Source: an uncultured Butyrivibrio sp.
Lineage (GTDB): Bacteria; Bacillota; Clostridia; Lachnospirales; Lachnospiraceae
Assembly: GCA_910577605.1 (NCBI GenBank)
Contig: CAJTON010000026.1
Location: 6,075-27,026, forward strand
Reading direction: 5' to 3'
Length of the DNA stretch: 20,952 nucleotides
Part shown: one piece after another, positions 15,568 to 20,952 of the stretch
Numbering within the stretch: position 1 is the first letter of the stretch
How the letters are laid out: every line of letters starts with the position of its first letter
Made by a program: the position numbers and the translations under genes
The notes under the pieces: model-generated
The model's database searches: none
What the model was told of the DNA's origin: nothing
Seen by the model: the letters and a program-made list of their open reading frames with translations, nothing else

Positions 15568-15619
15568 CAGTAAACGGAGCTGCCCCCTAATTTCTTAGCT
15601 TAACAGCCCCGTTTTACTG
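15568..15619. repeat. long imperfect hairpin at the right end of the candidate element
   Basis: CAGTAAACGGAGCTG pairs with CAGCCCCGTTTTACTG with one mismatch and one bulged base, around a 21-base loop. It could act as a weak terminator on either strand, for instance for the surface-protein gene arriving on the minus strand, or be a transposon end structure. Confidence 0.5.
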
Positions 15620-15739
15620 CCATTTTAAAGTGAATCGGCATATATGCAAGCTAACAGCGCGCCGCGAAAATAAAGTCCCACAGCTGCACTGCTTAAGCTC
15701 GCACGCTTATGACGATTCAAGCTTCTCCATTTCGCGTTT

Positions 15740-17842
15740 TTAGTAAGTATAATTTATTGTCCTAGTGGAATATTCCGTCCAAGTTGTTGTTTTGGAATAT
15801 GAATATATATATTTATATGTTCTCTGTCTATATATATAATTCCTATCGCGCCAGTATGCTGTATATCCATAAGGACAATTATTATAATGATTATAGTCCC
15901 AATAATTTTGACTTAACGGTCTACCGCCTCTGTCTGTTGCACTTCCTTGTCCAAAAGCAGCTGTGTCATCTTTGAAAAATTCACAAAATCCAAGGCAATT
16001 AGCAATTTCGATTGAATCAATACTTCCTGCGTTATAGTTATGATAATGAAAATAGCGCCAATCCTCATAAGCTAATTGATATTCCGTACCATTTCCGTCA
16101 TCATTAGACTTTTGTGTTGAATATCTGTATATAGCTCCTGACCAATCACTTGTATATTTTTTACTTTTTCCAGTTAATGTCCACCCCGCAAGCGAAGACT
16201 TATCACTTGTTGTATTCTCTGTTTTACTCTGATTCCTTGTCTGCACCTGTCTGTTGTCATTCGCGCTTGCAGCTGTCGTACTCCAACCGCTCCAATTGCC
16301 GTAGGATATGTTCACGGTTCTGCTGGCGCTGTAAGTCTTTCCCATATATGCATACGAAGCGGTTATGGTCGAGCTTGCGTTTGAATTTTTATTTTTGTTA
16401 AATGTTACTTTTCCGTTTCCGTCAACCTTCGCCACCGAAGTATCGGATGAAGACCAATTCACTGTAATGCCCTGCTGTTTGCCGGCATCGCACGAAGCCG
16501 TCAGCATGCTCGAAATTGAACCGTTGATGCCGCCGGTTATGCTTATCGTCGGCTTTTTGACGGTTATGGGGTACGAAGTTTCCTTGCCATCGTAGAAAAC
16601 CGTCACAGTCTTGCTTCCCTCGGTGCTCATGTCAGGCACGCGGATTTCGCAGTCGCTGCCTGATACATTGGCAATGCTTTGATCGTTGTATGTAACCTTA
16701 AGTACAGCTCCTGCAGCGGAAACGTTGTCTCCAATATAATAAACGGTTTCGTCCGCCGCTTTTTCAAGTGAAATTGAAGTCACATAAACATCCGCCCATC
16801 TTGCATACAAGGTAGTATTCCCTGCCGTATTATATACGGTTTTCAAGGTGACTCTGCTTCCGCCCGACATTGCGGTATACCAGCCTTCAAAAGTACTTCC
16901 AGCTTTGGACGGTGTGGGCAGACTCCCGTATTCCTTACCGTACTCAACCTCCTGATTTTTTATTTCGCAACTCCCACCATTTAGATCAAAGCTTACTGTA
17001 TATATTATACTATCCTTTGTTCTCCAATGTGCATACAGCGTAGAATCTCTATCAAACCTATATCTGCTTTTATCTGTAACCATAATTCCGCCTGTTTCAT
17101 CGGTATACCAACCCGCAAATACATATCCCTCCTTAACAGGAGTAGGTAATTCGCCGTAACAAGCTCCATATGCAACCTCTTTAATATCTGTGATTGGAAT
17201 TCCTCCGTTTGTATCAAAAGTTACAATAAATTTTTCGTTTCTTAAATTTTCGTCTAATGTATATGCTTCACTTTCATCAGTATCAATCTCGCTGCTGGTT
17301 TTTTCGATTATTGCCTGAGACGTGTAATCTCCATACAAAATATCATCCTGCTTTGTTTCATCGGGAAGTGAATCGGTTTCCACAGGTGTAGTAGTAAAAT
17401 ATGTATCATCTATATAATAAGTCTCATCATTTTCAATCGTATATCTATCTTCAGTTGAGTCTTTATTAGATACGCAATTAAAATTCATTTTTGTAATAAT
17501 TACACCAATGAGTGACATAAGTCCCAGTATAATTGGTACTATAATTTTACTCATAATTTTAATGCTTTTTTTAGAATTACTCTTATTATCTTTTTTTGTA
17601 CCATCTATGCGAATAGTACCCTTATTTTCACTTCTTTCTAAAGCATTATTTGGCTCAGTTTCAAAACTGTTACAATTTACAATTATATCTTTCTGATGGT
17701 TATTTTTTTCAGAATTATTTGCCCTATCTTTTATAGGATTATTAATACTTACATATACATTTCTATTTTTACTGCTAATAATATTATTATTTTCTATATT
17801 TTTATGTGATCTATTAAAAAAATTTCCTTTTTTATTTTTCAA
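15740..17842 (-). CDS. membrane-anchored surface protein with InlB-type and Ig-like repeats
   Basis: This 700-residue protein probably displays an adhesion-like region outside the cell. An Asn/Lys-rich, presumably cytoplasmic tail (1-95) is followed by one membrane helix (about 98-117, IVPIILGLMSLIGVII) acting as a signal anchor. An acidic Thr/Ser linker leads to two Listeria-Bacteroides/InlB B-repeats (205-275 and 280-350, each with TFDTNGG- or SFDLNGG-like start, GWYT and LYAHW/LYARW end). Two Ig-like domains follow (353-428 and 431-515). The Trp/Tyr-rich C-terminus (516-700, beginning WSGWST) I cannot assign. There is no LPXTG or dockerin. The TTG start is supported by GGAGG 8 bases upstream. 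The 5' third is far more AT-rich than the rest. Confidence 0.8.
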   Translation of the reverse strand: MKNKKGNFFNRSHKNIENNNIISSKNRNVYVSINNPIKDRANNSEKNNHQKDIIVNCNSFETEPNNALERSENKGTIRIDGTKKDNKSNSKKSIKIMSKIIVPIILGLMSLIGVIITKMNFNCVSNKDSTEDRYTIENDETYYIDDTYFTTTPVETDSLPDETKQDDILYGDYTSQAIIEKTSSEIDTDESEAYTLDENLRNEKFIVTFDTNGGIPITDIKEVAYGACYGELPTPVKEGYVFAGWYTDETGGIMVTDKSRYRFDRDSTLYAHWRTKDSIIYTVSFDLNGGSCEIKNQEVEYGKEYGSLPTPSKAGSTFEGWYTAMSGGSRVTLKTVYNTAGNTTLYARWADVYVTSISLEKAADETVYYIGDNVSAAGAVLKVTYNDQSIANVSGSDCEIRVPDMSTEGSKTVTVFYDGKETSYPITVKKPTISITGGINGSISSMLTASCDAGKQQGITVNWSSSDTSVAKVDGNGKVTFNKNKNSNASSTITASYAYMGKTYSASRTVNISYGNWSGWSTTAASANDNRQVQTRNQSKTENTTSDKSSLAGWTLTGKSKKYTSDWSGAIYRYSTQKSNDDGNGTEYQLAYEDWRYFHYHNYNAGSIDSIEIANCLGFCEFFKDDTAAFGQGSATDRGGRPLSQNYWDYNHYNNCPYGYTAYWRDRNYIYRQRTYKYIYSYSKTTTWTEYSTRTINYTY

Positions 17843-17975
17843 GACAAATTCCTCCTCTACTGTATTTCACTCAAAGAATAATTTTCATCACTTTCTGTAC
17901 AAATCTAATACCAATAAACTTGCATTTTTAAAATAATAGTATTTTTATTCTTACTTTGCTAATTTTATCATTTGT

Positions 17976-18004
17976 ATAATACCATATAATGTTTTAAACT
18001 GCAA
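17976..18004 (-). promoter_or_regulatory. promoter of the surface-protein gene
   Basis: On the minus strand TTGCAG (17999-18004) and TATTAT (17976-17981) are separated by 17 bases, with TGG before the -10 as in an extended promoter. The leader would be about 125 bases. Confidence 0.65.
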
Positions 18005-18029
18005 GAAAAAATCCTAAGCATTCGCTTAG
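18005..18029 (-). terminator. intrinsic terminator of the ABC-kinase-GNAT operon
   Basis: On the minus strand CTAAGC pairs with GCTTAG around GAAT and is followed by GATTTTTTC. It lies 190 bases past the GNAT stop and immediately before the next promoter, so it insulates the surface-protein gene. Confidence 0.65.
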
Positions 18030-18218
18030 AATTAAATCGCTATCAAAAATATAAGCATTCATACATCATCTTGCCAATTTGTTTAATTATTACATTCTAG
18101 AATTCTGTTATTATAATAAATGCAGAATTTACTATATATAAATTATTTTTTCAAATATTATAATATTATTTCTAAAGCATGAAATAAGTCATATTTTCAT
18201 CTTATATATAACAATATC

Positions 18219-18695
18219 TCAGCCTCTTTTTCCTTCCTTCACATACATCCTCGACATCTTTTCCTCCCCGTCTCCCTGCGCCATACAAAGAAACCGCCAC
18301 CCGTACCTCTCGTAAAACGAATCGTGATCGGTCAGAAGATAAAGCGTGTCTATTCCCATATCAGCCATATCGGCGCACACAAAATCAAGAAGCGCGCCCG
18401 CTATGCCATGACAGCGATACTCCTCCTCCACATACACGGCGCATACATTCGGCGTAAGGTCCTTGCGGTCGTGAAAATCATTCTCGATCACGCCAAGACC
18501 TCCGACAATAACACCGTTTGCCGCGTCCATTGCAAGATACCACTGTGGAACTGCCGATTTGTTTTCAAGACACTCCGCGATGCTTTCGGCGTAAGCCTCC
18601 TTGGGGATTCCCCATTTATCGTGGAACCACTGCGCCGCCCTCTCGGACAGCGCGCCATTCTCCCTTATTTTTATGATATTTATTTCTTTGTTCAT
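18219..18695 (-). CDS. GNAT-family N-acetyltransferase
   Basis: This 158-residue protein is a single GNAT domain, transferring an acetyl group from acetyl-CoA to an unknown amine. The CoA-binding motif A is AVYVEEEYRCHGIAGALLDF (86-105), with the R-x-x-G-x-A core at Arg94, Gly97 and Ala99. The C-terminal signature FYERYGWRF is at 127-135. Length is normal and no extra domain is present. It begins 2 bases after the stop of the kinase-Nudix gene, with a GGAAGG-like site inside the end of that gene, so it is the last gene of the operon. Its substrate, and whether it acts on the same metabolite as the kinase-Nudix protein, cannot be told. Confidence 0.85.
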   Translation of the reverse strand: MNKEINIIKIRENGALSERAAQWFHDKWGIPKEAYAESIAECLENKSAVPQWYLAMDAANGVIVGGLGVIENDFHDRKDLTPNVCAVYVEEEYRCHGIAGALLDFVCADMADMGIDTLYLLTDHDSFYERYGWRFLCMAQGDGEEKMSRMYVKEGKRG

Positions 18696-18697
18696 AA

Positions 18698-20047
18698 TCA
18701 GAATCCTTCCAAAGCGCCTCTCCTTGCCGCCTCCTCAATAAGCCTCGGCTGTATGTCGGGGTATGTCCATTTCTCCGGCAATGTATCGGTCATCACGATT
18801 TTTTCTATCTCGCTGTGAAGCTCAGACTCAAACTCCCTGATGTCGGCGGCGTAAAGCATTCCGAAAGTCTCCTGTCCGTCAAAATTATCCCGCGCCGTCA
18901 CTGAATACACACATACAGGCTTTATGTCAAAAACAACCGCGCCCGTCTCCTCGTAAAGCTCCCTTTTCGCGGTTTCAAGAACAGTCTCGCCCGCCTCCCT
19001 GTGCCCTCCCGGCACTTCAAGGGTTTCCCGCTCCCTGTGCTTGCAGAAAACATATTTGCCGTTGTGCCTTGAGATAATGACCGCAAATTTTAACAGCGCG
19101 TCGTCAACGCTATCATAAAAATTCACAGCCGTTTTCTGACTTTCGATAAGCGCCTTTACTTCCGAAAGGACTGGCGGGTCAAGCTGGAGCGGATACTTTG
19201 AGATCGCCGCTGCCGCGCACGCGCTCGCAAAAGACACAAGCTCGTCGTCAGACATATTTTTCATCAGGGCGTATACGCAACCCGCCTTGAAAGTATCGCC
19301 AGCTCCGAGCGTTTTCGCGTTTTCCACCTTATATGGCATGAAGCGGCGCGGCTTTTCGCCCTTTCTTCCGTATATAAATTCCCTGCTCCCGTTTGTGATT
19401 ACCGTAATCCCGTCGCTGCCGTCAAGATAACGTTCAAATAGCTCCTCCCTTGTTTTTCCGGGATAGTTGTTCTGAAGGCTTTCGCCGGAAATCACGGAAA
19501 CAGCGGCGTGCCTATGTATAAAACTGTCGTATTTGCAGTCGATCGTGACATATGGCTTGCCGTGCTTTACGCAGTATTCGGCCGCAAGATTGGAATCGTC
19601 CCCGAAAAACGGGTCTATGGCGGCTGCCTTGCAATCCGCTATGTCCGTTTCCTTCGGCTTGTTCCAGTGTTTTTCTCCGGTCCGCCACGCCCTTGCGTAG
19701 AAATCCCCGAATGTCCCCATCGGCGTCCTCGCGTCGCCGTGAACTATGATATAATCCTCAAGCCCCGCGAACTCTCCGTCAAAGCAAAGCGAATCAAGCG
19801 TTACCGACTTGTCTTTGTAAAAATCGCGCACAAAAGCCTCGTCGGCTCCGCCTATATGCGTGCCGTCGATTTTTACGTCCGCGCCAAGCGAAGCAAGAAC
19901 AGTCGCGCAGGTTCCGGTTTCACCGCCCGGAAAGCGGTACGCGGCGGCAAGCTCCGAATATTCGTCGGGCTTCAAAAAATCCCCCTCCAACAAAAGACTG
20001 TGCGAGATAACTATCATTCCGTAACAGTAAATATCGAATCGACTCAT
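18698..20047 (-). CDS. PfkB-type sugar kinase fused to a Nudix hydrolase
   Basis: This 449-residue protein joins two enzymes. Residues 1 to about 305 form a ribokinase/PfkB-family kinase: GGETGTCATVLASLGADV (41-58) at the sugar site and TLGAGDTFKAGCVYAL (247-262) as the anion-hole signature, with Asp251 as the likely base. Residues from about 318 form a Nudix domain with a canonical box: Gly348, Glu354, then RELYEETG (362-369). I choose the ATG at 20047 because AAGGAGG precedes it closely and it overlaps the permease stop (ATGA); the same frame stays open upstream inside the permease gene. The kinase would phosphorylate a sugar or nucleoside and the Nudix part hydrolyse a nucleoside-diphosphate-linked product. 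The substrate is unknown. Confidence 0.87.
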   Translation of the reverse strand: MSRFDIYCYGMIVISHSLLLEGDFLKPDEYSELAAAYRFPGGETGTCATVLASLGADVKIDGTHIGGADEAFVRDFYKDKSVTLDSLCFDGEFAGLEDYIIVHGDARTPMGTFGDFYARAWRTGEKHWNKPKETDIADCKAAAIDPFFGDDSNLAAEYCVKHGKPYVTIDCKYDSFIHRHAAVSVISGESLQNNYPGKTREELFERYLDGSDGITVITNGSREFIYGRKGEKPRRFMPYKVENAKTLGAGDTFKAGCVYALMKNMSDDELVSFASACAAAAISKYPLQLDPPVLSEVKALIESQKTAVNFYDSVDDALLKFAVIISRHNGKYVFCKHRERETLEVPGGHREAGETVLETAKRELYEETGAVVFDIKPVCVYSVTARDNFDGQETFGMLYAADIREFESELHSEIEKIVMTDTLPEKWTYPDIQPRLIEEAARRGALEGF

Positions 20048-20883
20048 ACTTCCTCCTTGACTTTTATCTTCTTTTTCACCGCCCCAACTGCCGCAAATGC
20101 AACGAACACGGCAAGATTCGCGCATACGACGCTCGCCCCTGCGGGCGTTGATTTTGCGAAGGACAGCGTTATTCCCGTTATAAAGCACAGCACGGCGATT
20201 ATTACCGAGCAGACCACGACGCTTTTGTATCTTTTGCACACGCGCATTGCCGACAGGCTCGGAAAAATAACCAGACTTGATATGAGCAGCGCGCCCATCA
20301 TCCTCATTCCGATGACCACAGTAAGCGCCGTCAGCACCGCAAGGACCGTGTTGTACGCTCCTGCTCTCGCGCCAGTAGCCCTCGCGAAGGTTTCGTCAAA
20401 GGTGACCGCAAAAATCCTGTTGTAAAAAATCATAAAAACGATTATCACGACCACGGAAAGTATACGGCTTATCAAAGCGTCCTGCGCGCTTAACGAAAGG
20501 ATGCTTCCGAACATATAATTATTCACGTCCGTATTCATTCCCGACGAAAGCGATATTATCATAACTCCGATCGCGAGCGCGCCGCTGCATACGATCGCGG
20601 TGGACGCGTCGCCCTTTATCCGGCTTCTCTCACTTATCTTCAGCATAAGCACAGCCGAAATCACGCACACGGGAATCGCCGCCCAGAGCGGAGCGATCCC
20701 GCACGCGGACGCCCCCGCCATCGCCGCGAAGCCGACGTGCGAAAGCCCGTCGCCTATCATCGAGTATCTTTTTAACACCATGCTCACGCCAAGAAGCGCT
20801 GCGCATAACGACACAAGCACGCCGACGGTAAGCGCCCTCGTCATAAATTCATAATGAAACATATCCCCTAAAAGCTCAAGCAT
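20044..20883 (-). CDS. Zn/Mn-type ABC transporter permease (ABC-3 family)
   Basis: This 279-residue integral membrane protein forms the channel of a divalent-metal importer of the ZnuB/MntB/TroC family. Around eight hydrophobic segments are visible. Family landmarks are VLKRYSMIGDGLSHVGFA (36-53), the cytoplasmic loop with TFDETFARATGARAG (161-175), MGALLISSLVIFPSLSAM (196-213), and STPAGASVV (245-253) near the last helix. I set the start at the ATG at 20883, preceded by AAGGAG at 9 bases; the frame remains open to the window edge but not with permease-like sequence. It overlaps the kinase-Nudix gene by four bases. Zinc and manganese cannot be told apart from this sequence, and no binding protein is in view. 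Confidence 0.88.
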   Translation of the reverse strand: MLELLGDMFHYEFMTRALTVGVLVSLCAALLGVSMVLKRYSMIGDGLSHVGFAAMAGASACGIAPLWAAIPVCVISAVLMLKISERSRIKGDASTAIVCSGALAIGVMIISLSSGMNTDVNNYMFGSILSLSAQDALISRILSVVVIIVFMIFYNRIFAVTFDETFARATGARAGAYNTVLAVLTALTVVIGMRMMGALLISSLVIFPSLSAMRVCKRYKSVVVCSVIIAVLCFITGITLSFAKSTPAGASVVCANLAVFVAFAAVGAVKKKIKVKEEV

Positions 20884-20952
20884 TGTCCCGATCTCCTTCT
20901 CCGGCGGCAAACCGCCGTCCCTCCTTAGTCGTAAGGTAATCCTTTGTTTCAC
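20876..20952 (-). CDS. 3' end of a probable metal ABC transporter ATPase gene (partial)
   Basis: A frame entering from the window edge ends at TGA (20876-20878) and overlaps the permease start by 8 bases (ATGCTTGA). The visible 24 codons end in GEGDRDNA. In ZnuC/ZnuB-type operons the ATPase gene usually lies directly upstream and overlaps the permease. The visible part is too short to show any ATPase motif, so the identity rests on position. Confidence 0.4.
   Translation of the reverse strand, partial: ETKDYLTTKEGRRFAAGEGDRDNA

Larger units (their letters stand above)
14270..15613. mobile_element. candidate element carrying the Rpn/PD-(D/E)XK gene, bounded by 11-bp inverted repeats
   Basis: AACGGGGCTGT (14270-14280) recurs inverted as ACAGCCCCGTT (15603-15613), enclosing the nuclease-transposase gene with its promoter and terminator. 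GGGGCTGT is also a common beginning of insertion-sequence ends. I see no target-site duplication. The right copy is also the arm of a local hairpin (15568-15619), so the element boundaries are tentative. Confidence 0.4.
15298..15739. other. 442-base gap upstream of the Rpn-family gene
   Basis: It contains the Rpn gene promoter (15397-15425), a long imperfect hairpin (15568-15619) and otherwise no recognisable gene. The stretch 15620-15739 shows no coding frame I can support and no clear terminator for the surface-protein gene that ends at 15740. Confidence 0.5.
17843..18218. other. 376-base very AT-rich gap between the surface-protein and GNAT genes
   Basis: It holds the surface-protein promoter (17976-18004) and a probable terminator (18005-18029) that nearly abut. 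The stretch 18030-18218 is extremely AT-rich with no open frame or structure I can support. Confidence 0.6.

Noticed and set aside
20048..20239. A 64-codon upstream extension of the kinase-Nudix protein
   Set aside because: It lies inside the permease gene in another frame. The ATG at 20047 has an ideal ribosome site and the usual kinase start.
19508..20425. A 305-codon plus-strand frame opposite the kinase and permease genes
   Set aside because: It is an antisense shadow of well-supported genes. Its sequence is low-complexity and family-less.

Overview
The window looks like a chromosomal segment of a gut-type Firmicute, class Clostridia and most like Lachnospiraceae. The grounds are clean GGAGG ribosome binding sites, sigma-A type promoters, Gram-positive lipoprotein signals, moderate GC content and the family content. 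No rRNA, tRNA or CRISPR array was seen.

Layout. (1) 72-1082, plus strand: a promoter, a TehB-like methyltransferase and a Dabb-domain protein, converging with an uncharacterised coiled-coil protein on the minus strand (1086-1991). (2) 1992-2321: a gap with an inverted-repeat element and a terminator. (3) 2322-12865: a nearly complete starch/maltodextrin locus. Reading on the minus strand it runs: a MalQ-GlgP fusion (11857 to 8057); a maltodextrin-binding lipoprotein behind its own promoter and a LacI/MalR-like operator; MalF; MalG; and a surface GH13 amylase lipoprotein. A divergent AraC-family regulator (11990-12865) lies next to the fusion. (4) 13030-14241: an iron-dependent alcohol dehydrogenase with a possible Rex site and a folded leader. 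(5) About 14270-15613: a self-contained Rpn/PD-(D/E)XK nuclease-transposase gene with its own promoter and terminator, inside an 11-bp inverted repeat. (6) 15740-17842: a mosaic surface protein with InlB-type repeats and very AT-rich 5' DNA. (7) 18219-20952, minus strand: an operon with the end of a probable ABC ATPase gene, a Zn/Mn-type ABC permease, a PfkB kinase-Nudix fusion and a GNAT acetyltransferase, joined by start/stop overlaps.

How the genes work together. The surface amylase would cut starch to maltodextrins. The binding protein with MalF and MalG would import them, using an ATPase encoded elsewhere. MalQ and GlgP would then release glucose and glucose-1-phosphate. Control appears double: AraC-type direct repeats lie between araC and malQ-glgP, and a LacI-type palindrome lies at the transporter promoter. 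The alcohol dehydrogenase could reoxidise NADH from sugar fermentation.

The most striking observation is the MalQ-GlgP fusion. A perfect Shine-Dalgarno and ATG sit exactly at the domain junction, so the cell may make both a fused enzyme and a free phosphorylase.
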